NCBI GenBank assembly: GCA_003230795.1
Contig: QIGM01000356.1
Span: forward strand, 1 to 8,342
DNA: 8,342 nucleotides
Direction of reading: 5' to 3'
DNA from: a bacterium
Lineage (GTDB): Bacteria > Bdellovibrionota_C > UBA2361 > SZUA-149
In this document: one piece after another, positions 1-6,840 of the stretch
How the letters are laid out: the number at the start of each line of letters is the position of its first letter
How positions within the stretch are numbered: the first letter of the stretch is position 1
Program-made: the position numbers and the translations under genes
Notes under the pieces: model-generated
Seen by the model: the letters and a program-made list of their open reading frames with translations, nothing else
What the model was told of the DNA's origin: nothing
Databases searched by the model: none

Positions 1-423
1 CTCAATATCCGAGACAATCTCCACCTTAGCCGCCGCTGGGATACGGTAGCTAAGCGTAAAGAACTCTCCAGGCGCACAGGGCTGGACTGCCAGACGGATG
101 TCCTCCGATGGCTCCTCCTGCGAAACTCTCGCCGCGAAGCTCGAGACACCAAGAACAGGCAGCCGACATCCGAAACCGATTCCCTGCGCCGTCGCTAGCC
201 CAGTTCGTAAACCGGTAAAGCTTCCCGGACCGCAGGTCACAGCAACTCCCTCAAGCTCCTCAAAGCCCACACCGCCCTCTGTCAGCACACTGGAAACTAA
301 TTTGGCTAAAGACTCTGCGCTTCTTGGATCCTCTGCAGAACTAAGCGACAAGGTCTTTCCGTCTCGCACAAGTGCTGCGTGAGTCGAAAAAGATGCCGTA
401 TCGATTCCTAAAACGAGGGACAC
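1..423 (-). CDS. tsaB: TsaB, tRNA t6A37 biosynthesis scaffold protein (partial; C-terminus beyond left edge)
   Basis: TsaB is the non-catalytic partner of TsaD in the cytoplasmic complex (with TsaE) that transfers threonylcarbamoyl from the TsaC product to A37 of ANN-decoding tRNAs. Visible are the first 141 residues. The N-terminus reads MSLVLGIDTA, the ASKHA-fold first strand with its Asp (D8), and residues 65-81 hold the family hallmark GPGSFTGLRTGLATAQG. The GTG start at 423-421 shares its G with the rseP stop (TAGTG), implying translational coupling; the only nearby Shine-Dalgarno-like stretch (GGGGAG) lies about 12 bases upstream. An in-frame ATG at 444-442 would add seven residues, but it has no Shine-Dalgarno sequence and family alignment favours the GTG. 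The region after the hallmark is divergent: where E. coli TsaB has a DARMGEVY-like motif, this protein reads PCAPGEFFTLSY. About 80-100 residues are probably missing past the edge. The paralogue TsaD is unlikely because its HxxxH metal motif is absent. Identification is firm. Confidence 0.88.
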   Translation of the reverse strand, partial: MSLVLGIDTASFSTHAALVRDGKTLSLSSAEDPRSAESLAKLVSSVLTEGGVGFEELEGVAVTCGPGSFTGLRTGLATAQGIGFGCRLPVLGVSSFAARVSQEEPSEDIRLAVQPCAPGEFFTLSYRIPAAAKVEIVSDIE

Positions 424-1748
424 TAGGGTGTGCTGCTCCCCCATTCAGCGGCTGCGGGTTCAGCGTTATCATCTGCCTTCGTCTCCGGTGCAGATTTAGA
501 GTCGGACTCCTTGTCCTCCTCCTTGTCTTCCTCCTTGTCTTCCCAAGAATAATCACCACCAAGACTCTTTGGATCTCGTGTGATGTCATTAGTGACGGCA
601 AATACCATTAAGGAGAGAAGCAGCAGCATCCCTACTCCTTGAGCGTACTCTTTTTTGCGAATACTTATTGGTCCAAACAGAGCCTCGATAAGAAAGAACA
701 ATAGATGTCCGCCATCGAGAACAGGAATTGGAAGCAGGTTTAACACTGCAAGACTAACGCTAAGAAGTGCAGTGAATCGCAAAACACGGTCAAAGCCTGC
801 TTCTGCTTGCTGCCCTGCCATATCAATAATAAACAGCGGCCCAGCTAGGTCTTTCGGCGAGACCTTACCTGAGACCATGCCCCAAAGACCTTCGTAGGTC
901 AGCACAGTGTGATCCCAGGTCCAAAGCGCGCCTACGGTAACGGCACGGCTAAAGCCAACATCGGTATGAATAACTTTTGGGCCGATTCCCACGACAAAAG
1001 CTTTCTTCGACTCACCACTCGAAAGGCGAAGTTCTTTCTGCTGAGGCACAATGCCGAGCGAATGCATACCATCCGCACGCTCAACTTCGAGCGATATCTC
1101 ATCGCCAGTGCCCTGATGAATAGTCTCAGCGAGAGAACGCCAGCTATCGATCGGAGCGCCATTAATTGAGACAACACGATCCTCAGCCATCAAACCTGCT
1201 TTCGAAGCAGGTGAGCCCTTCATTACGGAACCGATAATTGCTTGTTCTTCAAGCTTTCCTTCACCGTATAGTAGCCCTACCCCTGCAATGAGCACGATTG
1301 CCATGATGAAGTTAAAAAGTGGGCCTGCAAACACAATCGCAGAACGCTGCCAGAAATTCTTTTCGATAAACCAACGGTTTCTATCCGACAGGACGGCTCG
1401 AAGCTCGGGGGTCATATCAGCGGCTGAGATACCGTTAACATCTTCTTCTTCCTCGGCCTCATCATCTTCAGATTCAGAGCGCACAGCATCATCACTCGCT
1501 TGAGAGCCAGTGATCATGTCCGGCATATCTCCAACCATCCGCACAAAACCTCCGAGCGGAATTGTGCCGATCTGGTAAACAGTTTCTTTATGTCGAAAAC
1601 GAAAGATCGCCGGTCCAAATCCAACCGCGAATTTCACAACTCCAACTCCGCAGAGCTTAGCGACAAGGAAGTGCCCAAGTTCGTGAATGAACACGAGTGC
1701 GCCTATTACAAGAATAGGTACAACGACCTGATTAAAAAACCATTCCAT
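423..1748 (-). CDS. rseP: RseP-type site-2 intramembrane zinc metalloprotease
   Basis: This is a 441-residue inner-membrane S2P protease. E. coli RseP cleaves the anti-sigma factor RseA within the membrane during envelope stress; the target here cannot be read from the window. Residues 8-30 form the first membrane segment with the zinc motif HELGH at 22-26. A second segment lies at about 137-161. One PDZ domain spans about 165-235 (GSPASKAGL at 178-186). The third metal-ligand motif NLLPIPVLDGGH is at 337-348, followed by a last membrane segment at about 371-386. E. coli RseP (450 aa) has two tandem PDZ domains and this protein shows one; its length is made up by a cytoplasmic acidic insertion at about 82-130 (an E/D run near 92-103) and a charged tail at about 391-441 with three DKEE-like repeats. 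The ATG at 1748 has an AAGGA Shine-Dalgarno sequence at 1756-1760, seven bases away. The stop overlaps the tsaB start. Family assignment is secure; the substrate is unknown. Confidence 0.95.
   Translation of the reverse strand: MEWFFNQVVVPILVIGALVFIHELGHFLVAKLCGVGVVKFAVGFGPAIFRFRHKETVYQIGTIPLGGFVRMVGDMPDMITGSQASDDAVRSESEDDEAEEEEDVNGISAADMTPELRAVLSDRNRWFIEKNFWQRSAIVFAGPLFNFIMAIVLIAGVGLLYGEGKLEEQAIIGSVMKGSPASKAGLMAEDRVVSINGAPIDSWRSLAETIHQGTGDEISLEVERADGMHSLGIVPQQKELRLSSGESKKAFVVGIGPKVIHTDVGFSRAVTVGALWTWDHTVLTYEGLWGMVSGKVSPKDLAGPLFIIDMAGQQAEAGFDRVLRFTALLSVSLAVLNLLPIPVLDGGHLLFFLIEALFGPISIRKKEYAQGVGMLLLLSLMVFAVTNDITRDPKSLGGDYSWEDKEEDKEEDKESDSKSAPETKADDNAEPAAAEWGSSTP
507..542 (-). repeat. 12-bp tandem repeat (3 units) in the rseP tail
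   Basis: Three 12-base units follow each other at 507-518, 519-530 and 531-542 (plus strand CTCCTTGTCCTC, then CTCCTTGTCTTC twice). They lie in frame within rseP and encode a repeating Asp-Lys-Glu-Glu tract at about residues 403-414. The unit is a multiple of three, so gain or loss of copies by slippage would keep the gene in frame. Confidence 0.9.
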
Positions 1749-1822
1749 CTATGAATCCTTTTTCTGTTCTTTGTCCGAAGCCCAAGGCAAATAAGCCAAG
1801 GAAAAATAAGACGGTTGCTATT
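1749..1822 (-). other. dxr-rseP intergenic spacer, 74 bases
   Basis: The spacer holds the rseP Shine-Dalgarno sequence (AAGGA, 1756-1760) and two direct copies of CCTTGG, which do not pair with each other. I see no terminator, so dxr and rseP are probably cotranscribed. A short open frame with a hydrophobic translation crosses the spacer but has no standard start codon (see findings). Confidence 0.6.
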
Positions 1823-3013
1823 CTACGCAGGAACTGAAATTAGTTCTCGCGCACGTGCGTCAAGTTCAAATAATTCTTCAAGTGTCTCTGGCTGACCCCA
1901 GGTCATGCTCTCATCCAGGGCCTTCGATACTAGTTCCGGAATCTGACCAAAGAGAATTTGTCCGTCCAAGTATAGCTCAACTGCCCTCTCGTTGGCAGCA
2001 TTGAGTATTGCCGGCATTGGTTCTCCAGCCTCTAGCGCCCTGTAGGCAAGCCCGAGCGCAGGAAATCTTTCAATATCCGGCTGAATGAATTGCAAATCTG
2101 CGCTGGAGACCAAATCTAAGAATCTCCCCCCACTCTGCACCGATTGAGTGCCAGGAACCTTAGACGGGTCCTCAGCGTCGAGATAACTAAGTGCAAAAGC
2201 AATCGGAACTCGCATATCTGCGTGATACATCGCCGCTAAAACTGAGCCATCACCATACTCTACGAAACCGTGTACAACTGCCTGAGGATGAATCAAGACC
2301 TCTAGCTCTTGTGCCTGGAAATCGAACAATACCGCAGCCTCAATTACTTCAAGACCTTTGTTCATCAGATGCGCAGAGTCCACCGAAATCTTCGCGCCCA
2401 TATCCCAACAGGGATGCTTTACCGCTTGTTCCGGGGTGGCACGGTATACCTCTTCGGCGGTCTTATTCAGAAAAGGACCGCCTGAAGCGGTAATAATCAT
2501 TCGCCTTGGACGTTCACTCCTCGACATCATGCACTGAAAAAGGCTGCTATGCTCTGAATCTACCGGGACCAAACAGGAGCTGCTCTTGGCTAAGGCCGAT
2601 TTAAGTAGGCTGCCGGCTGCTACCAAACACTCCTTATTTGCCAGGGCAACATGATTCCCCGCCTCAATAGCCGCTAATGTGGGTTTGAGTCCGGAGAAAC
2701 CGACGATGGCCGAGAGCACGATATCGACTTCAGAGTCCGCGGCCACTTCGCAAATGGCGTCTTCTCCGAGAAGAAGCTTAGTGCAACTGGGAAGCTGTGA
2801 CGCGATTTTCTCAGCGCTTGGATCAGCGAGAGCAAGTAGTTCCGGTTCGAACTCTCGGCACTGCTCGACAATAAGCTCGAGATTGTTACCCGCAGCAGCA
2901 AGTGCTCGCACGGTAAAACGGTCCCTATTCGCTCTTATCACCTCAAGAGTCTGGGAGCCAATCGATCCCGTAGAACCAAGAATTGCGAGTTTTCGTGGTG
3001 GATGTGCACTCAT
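1823..3013 (-). CDS. dxr: 1-deoxy-D-xylulose 5-phosphate reductoisomerase
   Basis: Dxr (IspC) converts DXP to 2-C-methyl-D-erythritol 4-phosphate with NADPH and a divalent metal, the committed step of the MEP isoprenoid pathway. The 396 residues match the usual length of about 390-400. The N-terminal NADPH fold carries GSTGSIGS at 13-20, and ALANKE is at 123-128. Metal ligands sit in VDSEHSS (D152, E154) and in the Glu of DSAHLMNKGLE (E222). Substrate-binding residues are the Ser of ASGGP (S177), S213, N218 and K219, and W203 in HPCW is the flexible-loop Trp. All catalytic positions known from E. coli are present; small departures are Cys202 where Asn is common and His215 where Thr is common. 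The ATG at 3013 lies only two bases after the cdsA stop and has no Shine-Dalgarno sequence, so translation probably depends on ribosomes finishing cdsA. Placement beside uppS joins early and late steps of undecaprenyl phosphate supply. Confidence 0.97.
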   Translation of the reverse strand: MSAHPPRKLAILGSTGSIGSQTLEVIRANRDRFTVRALAAAGNNLELIVEQCREFEPELLALADPSAEKIASQLPSCTKLLLGEDAICEVAADSEVDIVLSAIVGFSGLKPTLAAIEAGNHVALANKECLVAAGSLLKSALAKSSSCLVPVDSEHSSLFQCMMSRSERPRRMIITASGGPFLNKTAEEVYRATPEQAVKHPCWDMGAKISVDSAHLMNKGLEVIEAAVLFDFQAQELEVLIHPQAVVHGFVEYGDGSVLAAMYHADMRVPIAFALSYLDAEDPSKVPGTQSVQSGGRFLDLVSSADLQFIQPDIERFPALGLAYRALEAGEPMPAILNAANERAVELYLDGQILFGQIPELVSKALDESMTWGQPETLEELFELDARARELISVPA

Positions 3014-3015
3014 AT

Positions 3016-3813
3016 CTAAATAAAGAGAAGTAGTAAGGGCGCGGCAAATAGCACCCCGTCCAATCGATCAAGTAAACCTCCATGCCCAGGAAGAAGCGTG
3101 CCGGAATCTTTCACTCCGTAAATTCGCTTCACCAGAGACTCCGAAAGATCGCCAAAGATAGAAAGCACACCAATTAGAACCCCAAACGCAAGCAGCTCAA
3201 CGATGCCAAGCGGTAGTTCGAACATCCAGACCCCGAGATACAGGCCGAAGACAGCACCACCAAGTCCACAAAATGCGCCACTGCAGGTCTTATTAGGACT
3301 AACTCTTGGCGCAAGCTTTCTTCCGCCAATGGCGCGCCCACCGAAGTAGGCAAAGGTGTCCGCGCCAATCACCGCCAGTAGTAACGCCAGTATCTGCTCC
3401 CCGCTCACCTGATCGCAGACCACCACGAGTGCGGCACCAAGAGCTCCTGTATAAGATACTCCGAGTAGCGAAGAAGGCAGTGTTTCAGCAAATCGCGGTT
3501 GATGGGATTCTGCTTCAACGATTAGAACGTTTTGAATGAAGACCAACATCGAAGAAAAAATAAAGCCCACAGCCAAGCCAAAAAAGCCCAGACATAGATA
3601 GAGCAGCGGAATTAGTGAAACGCAGCCGACTAGCCGCAGACATACCGCACTAGAAAAAGGAGTCGAAAAGCTGAAATACTCGTAGTTAATCAAGGCAAAG
3701 CAAATAAGGGCGAGCACGACCGCAAGCGCACCGCCATAGAGCAATATCAGAACTGTGGGAACGAAGAGCAAAATCGCGGTGCCGATGCGTTTCGCGAGTG
3801 ATGACTGCAGCAT
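3016..3813 (-). CDS. cdsA: Phosphatidate cytidylyltransferase (CDP-diacylglycerol synthase)
   Basis: CdsA is an integral inner-membrane enzyme that makes CDP-diacylglycerol from phosphatidate and CTP, the branch point for bacterial phospholipids. The 265-residue protein is almost wholly hydrophobic, with roughly seven to eight membrane segments starting at about residue 12. The conserved region ADTFAYFGGR at 151-160 is followed by LAPRVSPNKT at 167-176. The family signature near the C-terminus is complete: S226, K229-R230, K235-D236, HGG 244-246 and DRLD 249-252, which include the metal-binding Asp residues. The ATG at 3813 is set by an AGGA Shine-Dalgarno sequence (3819-3822) that overlaps the uppS stop codon (TAGGAAGAGTATG), so the two genes are tightly coupled. 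The stop is two bases from the dxr start. Residues 95-115, with QNVLIVEAESHQPR, are a less conserved polar loop. Assignment is secure. Confidence 0.96.
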   Translation of the reverse strand: MLQSSLAKRIGTAILLFVPTVLILLYGGALAVVLALICFALINYEYFSFSTPFSSAVCLRLVGCVSLIPLLYLCLGFFGLAVGFIFSSMLVFIQNVLIVEAESHQPRFAETLPSSLLGVSYTGALGAALVVVCDQVSGEQILALLLAVIGADTFAYFGGRAIGGRKLAPRVSPNKTCSGAFCGLGGAVFGLYLGVWMFELPLGIVELLAFGVLIGVLSIFGDLSESLVKRIYGVKDSGTLLPGHGGLLDRLDGVLFAAPLLLLFI

Positions 3814-3820
3814 ACTCTTC

Positions 3821-4600
3821 CTATGATGCGATAGACTCGCTTAAATCGGGATCCTCAGCACTGCCTTTTTGAATTTGCTCTGAAGTAAGACCGAAGCGTC
3901 TTTCTCTACTCGCGTATTCCTGTAGACAGCGGTCGAGGATAGTCGCGTTGAAGTCAGGCCAATACTCGGGAATGACCACAATCTCCGAATAGGCTAGTTG
4001 CCAGAGAAGGAAGTTTGATATCCGCATCTCGCCACTACTACGAATCAATAGATCCGGATCGGGAATGTCTTTGGTCCAGAGCGCGTTTGAGAACATCTCT
4101 TCGTTAATTGAGGCAGCATCAAGCTCTCCGCTCTTAACTTTCTCGGCCAATGTTCGAGCGGCGTGAACTATCTCTTCTCTCGCGCCGTAGCTAATCGCGA
4201 GCACAAGATCGATCCCTGTGTTCTCGCGAGTCTTCTCCATATTTCTATCGAGAGCTTCACGCACGGTAAAGGGTAGGCGCTCAAGATCACCAACGGCACG
4301 GAGACGAACGTTATTCTTGGTTAGGTCCTCTAGCTCTGAATCGAGATAGCGGCGAAAGAGCTTCATCAGCGCATTCACTTCTTCACGTGAACGGTTCCAA
4401 TTCTCAGAAGAAAAGCTAAATAGAGTTAGGTGACGAACCCCGCGCTTCGCGCAGGCCTCAACAACGTCTCGAACACGTCTGGCGCCTTCTTTATGCCCAT
4501 CAAAGCGGGATAGCCCCCTGCTCCGGGCCCAGCGGCCATTGCCGTCCATAATAATGGCAACGTGTTTCGGTGGTTTGGGAGCCGCTACGTCTTTGCTCAT
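3821..4600 (-). CDS. uppS: Undecaprenyl diphosphate synthase (cis-prenyltransferase)
   Basis: UppS adds eight isopentenyl units in cis to farnesyl diphosphate, giving the C55 lipid carrier used for peptidoglycan and surface polysaccharides. It acts at the cytoplasmic face of the membrane. The 259 residues match the family (E. coli IspU is about 253). HVAIIMDGNGRWA at 13-25 contains the catalytic Asp (D19) and the diphosphate-binding loop; GHKEGA follows at 35-40, and FSFSSENWNR at 61-70 is the conserved Ser/Asn/Trp block. RSSGEMRISNFLLWQLAYSE at 187-206 holds the Arg residues and Glu that bind the isopentenyl diphosphate. The set is typical of the Z,E-mixed bacterial enzyme. The ATG at 4600 lies eight bases after the frr stop and has only a weak Shine-Dalgarno sequence, suggesting coupling to frr. 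The last 25 residues are variable and acidic. A shorter-chain cis-prenyltransferase cannot be excluded by motif alone, but the operon position supports UppS. Confidence 0.97.
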   Translation of the reverse strand: MSKDVAAPKPPKHVAIIMDGNGRWARSRGLSRFDGHKEGARRVRDVVEACAKRGVRHLTLFSFSSENWNRSREEVNALMKLFRRYLDSELEDLTKNNVRLRAVGDLERLPFTVREALDRNMEKTRENTGIDLVLAISYGAREEIVHAARTLAEKVKSGELDAASINEEMFSNALWTKDIPDPDLLIRSSGEMRISNFLLWQLAYSEIVVIPEYWPDFNATILDRCLQEYASRERRFGLTSEQIQKGSAEDPDLSESIAS

Positions 4601-4608
4601 CGTCGTGA

Positions 4609-5178
4609 CTACACCGCCAATATTTCAGCTTCTTTCGCTGAAAGCATAGAGTCGATTTTGGAGATATGCGAATCAATCACTTCCTGCACTTTCTCCATGC
4701 CAAGCTTCACATCGTCTTTTGTAAGGACCTTGTCTTTCTCAAGCTTTTTAATCGTGTCATTTGCATCACGACGATGGCTTCGGACAGACACTCGCATTTC
4801 TTCCGCGAGCTTATGGAGAACTTTCACGATTTCTTTTCGACTGTCTTCCGTAAGTGTTGGAACGTTAATTCTCAGCGTGTTTCCGTCACGACTTGGATTA
4901 AAGCCAAGGTCAGAAGAGCGAATCGCCTTTTCGACAGACTCAATCGCACCGGCATCAAACACTTGAACGAGAAGCTGGCGTGGCTCAGGAGAGCTAACCT
5001 GACCGAGGTGCTGAAGAGGCGTCTTGTTGCCGTAATAATCGACTTCAATTCCTTCTAGTATTCCTGCCGATGCACGACCTGTGCGAATTTTCTGCAGCTC
5101 TCGCTTAAAAGCCGAAATCGCAGACTCACAGAGTTCTTGTAAAACTAACAATACTTCGTCGAGATCTGTTGCATCCAT
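4609..5178 (-). CDS. frr: Ribosome recycling factor
   Basis: RRF works with EF-G to split post-termination 70S ribosomes from mRNA. The 189-residue length is near the usual 185. The helical domain begins at the N-terminus (FKRELQKIRTGRAS, 24-37), the small beta domain follows (YYGNKTPLQ, 48-56), then DLGFNPSRDG (90-99), the PTLTEDSRKE block (107-116) and the long helix with RSHRRDAND (133-141), which contacts 23S rRNA in characterised RRFs. The chosen ATG at 5178 gives a family-like N-terminus and has a modest AAGGGA Shine-Dalgarno sequence seven bases upstream. A GTG 45 bases further upstream is in frame, but it would add a basic non-homologous tail and has no well-spaced Shine-Dalgarno sequence. 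The spacing to uppS is eight bases; the upstream gap to pyrH is 80 bases and carries a small hairpin. Nothing appears truncated. Confidence 0.97.
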   Translation of the reverse strand: MDATDLDEVLLVLQELCESAISAFKRELQKIRTGRASAGILEGIEVDYYGNKTPLQHLGQVSSPEPRQLLVQVFDAGAIESVEKAIRSSDLGFNPSRDGNTLRINVPTLTEDSRKEIVKVLHKLAEEMRVSVRSHRRDANDTIKKLEKDKVLTKDDVKLGMEKVQEVIDSHISKIDSMLSAKEAEILAV

Positions 5179-5212
5179 CGTCAGTCCCTTTTTCCAGTTT
5201 ATCCGCTTGCCC

Positions 5213-5234
5213 TGTCGTCTCACCTACTACGACA
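5213..5234 (-). other. Hairpin in the pyrH-frr spacer
   Basis: TGTCGT (5234-5229 on the minus strand) pairs with ACGACA (5218-5213) around a 10-base loop containing AGGTGAG; a G-U pair can extend it by one. No U-tract follows, so it is not an intrinsic terminator. It may be an mRNA stability or processing element between pyrH and frr, or chance. The rest of the 80-base gap (5179-5258) shows only the frr Shine-Dalgarno sequence. Confidence 0.4.
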
Positions 5235-5258
5235 AAGAAATCGTCCCCAATGAGTTAG

Positions 5259-5981
5259 TCAGTGAGATAGCTTTGCATTAAGCGTCACAGATGTCCCGAC
5301 ATCAGCTTGCTGCACGACTGCGCGCTCGATATTGCCAGGCACATTAATATTGAAAACTCGAATTGGGATATTCTCTTCCATACAAAGAGAAATCGCCGTG
5401 GCATCCATTACTTTCAGATTGAGCTTAAGCACGTCCATAAACGAGAGCGATTTATACATAGAAGCGTCTGCGTGCTCGTTAGGATCTTTATCATAGACCC
5501 CGTCAACTTTGGTTCCCTTGAGAATCACCTCTGCTTGCATTTCCTTCGCACGAAGCGCTGCTGCAGTGTCAGTTGTGAAATAGGGGTTCCCTGTGCCGCA
5601 GCCGAAAATAACGATTCTTCCTTTCTCAAGGTGTCGTTTTGCTCGGCGAGTAATGAAAGGTTCGCAGATCTCGTTCATGGTAATGGCAGACATTACCCGA
5701 GTCATCACACCCTTACGCTCAAGTGCATCTTGTAGGGCGAGTGAATTTATCACCGTTGCAAGCATACCCATGTAATCAGCAGACACACGGTCCATGCCTT
5801 TTGCAGCGGTTGAAACCCCGCGAAAGATATTACCGCCACCGAGCACCACACCGATTTCAATTTCGGCATCATGGACGGCCTTAATCTCATCAGCCAAGCG
5901 TTCGAGGGTTTCGATCTCAATCCCAAAGCCTTTGTCACCAGCGAGGACCTCACCACTCAATTTCAACAGCACTCGTCTCAA
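5259..5981 (-). CDS. pyrH: UMP kinase
   Basis: PyrH phosphorylates UMP to UDP with ATP, feeding pyrimidine nucleotides to RNA, DNA and UDP-sugar synthesis. Bacterial PyrH is a hexameric cytosolic amino-acid-kinase-fold enzyme, unrelated to the eukaryotic enzyme. The 240 residues match the family. Motifs in order are KLSGE (7-11), [11 protein letters not shown] (45-55), [16 protein letters not shown] (64-79), MNEICEPF (102-109), [13 protein letters not shown] (129-141), [14 protein letters not shown] (154-167) and DATAISLC (193-200). The start is TTG at 5981-5979, chosen because an AGAAGGAG Shine-Dalgarno sequence sits five bases upstream and the product begins (M)[10 protein letters not shown], as relatives do. 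The frame stays open a further 42 codons upstream through repeats into the end of tsf, but no ATG or good ribosome site supports a longer form. A Cys at 128 replaces the usual small residue before GTGNP. The stop is TGA. Confidence 0.96.
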   Translation of the reverse strand: MRRVLLKLSGEVLAGDKGFGIEIETLERLADEIKAVHDAEIEIGVVLGGGNIFRGVSTAAKGMDRVSADYMGMLATVINSLALQDALERKGVMTRVMSAITMNEICEPFITRRAKRHLEKGRIVIFGCGTGNPYFTTDTAAALRAKEMQAEVILKGTKVDGVYDKDPNEHADASMYKSLSFMDVLKLNLKVMDATAISLCMEENIPIRVFNINVPGNIERAVVQQADVGTSVTLNAKLSH

Positions 5982-5986
5982 AGGAA

Positions 5987-5994
5987 CTCCTTCT
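5987..5994 (-). promoter_or_regulatory. Shine-Dalgarno sequence that fixes the pyrH TTG start
   Basis: AGAAGGAG on the minus strand is a near-perfect anti-16S match and lies five bases from the TTG at 5981. It is the best ribosome site in the window and settles the start over the longer open frame. Confidence 0.9.
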
Positions 5995-6005
5995 AATCCG
6001 CTCTC

Positions 6006-6069
6006 GCTTCTAAAATACCTGCTTGCTTCTAAAATACCTGCTTGCTTCAAATACCTGTTTGCTTCTAAA
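6006..6069 (-). repeat. 19-bp direct repeats between tsf and pyrH
   Basis: Two exact 19-base copies of GCTTCTAAAATACCTGCTT (plus strand) lie head to tail at 6006-6024 and 6025-6043. A third, degenerate 17-base copy follows at 6044-6060, lacking two bases and with one substitution. A nine-base fragment, GCTTCTAAA, is at 6061-6069. The copies are direct, so they do not pair with each other. They fill most of the 109-base tsf-pyrH spacer, upstream of the pyrH ribosome site. The 19-base period is not a multiple of three, which argues against a coding role. Confidence 0.93.
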
Positions 6070-6090
6070 GGTCGTGCCACTAGGCGACGA

Positions 6091-6750
6091 CTAAGCAGCA
6101 CCTGCAACTACTGCAGCAACTTCGTCCGCGTAGTTCACTTCGACCTTCTCAATTCCTTCACCGACTTCGTAACGGCTAAAGCGTCGAACCTGTACTTTCT
6201 CACCAACTTTGGAGCTAACCTCGTTGACGATGTCTTCGAAGGTCTTCTTCGCTGCCGGGTCCTTCGCGTCGAGTTGCTCGAGTAGGCATATCGTTGAGTA
6301 ATACTTCTCGAGCTTGCCGGCGATAATCTTATCGGCCATTTTTTCTTGCTCAGGCTTTAGCTGTGAGCGGAATACCTCTCGCTCTTTCTCTAAGGCTGAT
6401 TCTGGAACTTCTTCACGAGAAACATACTGCGGATTTGACCACGCGATATGCATCGCAAGTTCTTTAGCTAAATTGAGGAAGTCCTCGCTTCGAGCAACGA
6501 AATCTGTTTCAGAGTTAAGCTCAAGCATGACGCCAATGCGTCCACCTGCGTGGATGTAGGAGAATACGGTTCCTTCGGCAGCAACTTTTCCTGCACGCTT
6601 CTCAACCGACTTCAGGCCTTTTTTACGGAGAAACTGAATAGCCTCTTCCATATTCGCCTCAGTCTCTTGCAAGGCTTTCTTGCAATCCATCATACCGGCC
6701 CCAGTCCTTTCGCGAAGTTCTTTCACTAACTGGGCTGTTATCTGGCTCAT
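6091..6750 (-). CDS. tsf: Translation elongation factor Ts (short form)
   Basis: EF-Ts is the nucleotide exchange factor that drives GDP off EF-Tu. The 219-residue protein has the N-terminal UBA-like domain ([20 protein letters not shown], 4-23), the linker [14 protein letters not shown] (47-60), and the core with ETDFVAR (81-87), whose Asp-Phe pair intrudes near the EF-Tu magnesium site in known structures. ICLLEQ (154-159) and [17 protein letters not shown] (183-199) finish the core. E. coli EF-Ts has 283 residues with a duplicated core subdomain; this one resembles the compact forms known from Thermus and cyanobacteria. The ATG at 6750 has GAGGA at 6761-6765, ten bases upstream. A GTG at 6789 is in frame but would prepend a lysine-rich non-homologous stretch. 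A 283-base spacer with a terminator-like hairpin separates it from rpsB, so its dose may differ from that of S2. Confidence 0.97.
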   Translation of the reverse strand: MSQITAQLVKELRERTGAGMMDCKKALQETEANMEEAIQFLRKKGLKSVEKRAGKVAAEGTVFSYIHAGGRIGVMLELNSETDFVARSEDFLNLAKELAMHIAWSNPQYVSREEVPESALEKEREVFRSQLKPEQEKMADKIIAGKLEKYYSTICLLEQLDAKDPAAKKTFEDIVNEVSSKVGEKVQVRRFSRYEVGEGIEKVEVNYADEVAAVVAGAA

Positions 6751-6794
6751 GGTACTGTCTTCCTCGTACTTATAAACTTTTTTATTCACACGAC

Positions 6795-6811
6795 GGAGCC
6801 ATTAAGGCTCC
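6795..6811 (-). other. Hairpin upstream of tsf
   Basis: GGAGCC (6811-6806 on the minus strand) pairs with GGCTCC (6800-6795) around a five-base loop, TTAAT. It lies about 44 bases before the tsf start codon. No U-tract follows on the transcribed strand, so it is more likely a processing, stability or translation-control element than a terminator. Confidence 0.5.
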
Positions 6812-6840
6812 ACTACTACTTTGCGACTGCTTTCTTAAGC

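Noticed and set aside
655..1754. Several plus-strand open frames across rseP.
   Set aside because: They lie opposite a well-conserved gene, have no recognisable domains or ribosome sites, and look like antisense shadows.
1755..1805. Repeated CCAAGG/CCTTGG motif between dxr and rseP as a possible terminator.
   Set aside because: The copies are direct, not inverted, form no stable stem, and lack a U-tract after them.
5179..5223. A 15-codon N-terminal extension of frr from a GTG at 5223.
   Set aside because: There is no ribosome site at a usable distance, and the ATG at 5178 gives the normal RRF N-terminus.
6751..6789. A 13-codon N-terminal extension of tsf from a GTG at 6789.
   Set aside because: The lysine-rich stretch has no family match, and the ATG at 6750 has its own well-spaced GAGGA and gives the canonical EF-Ts N-terminus.
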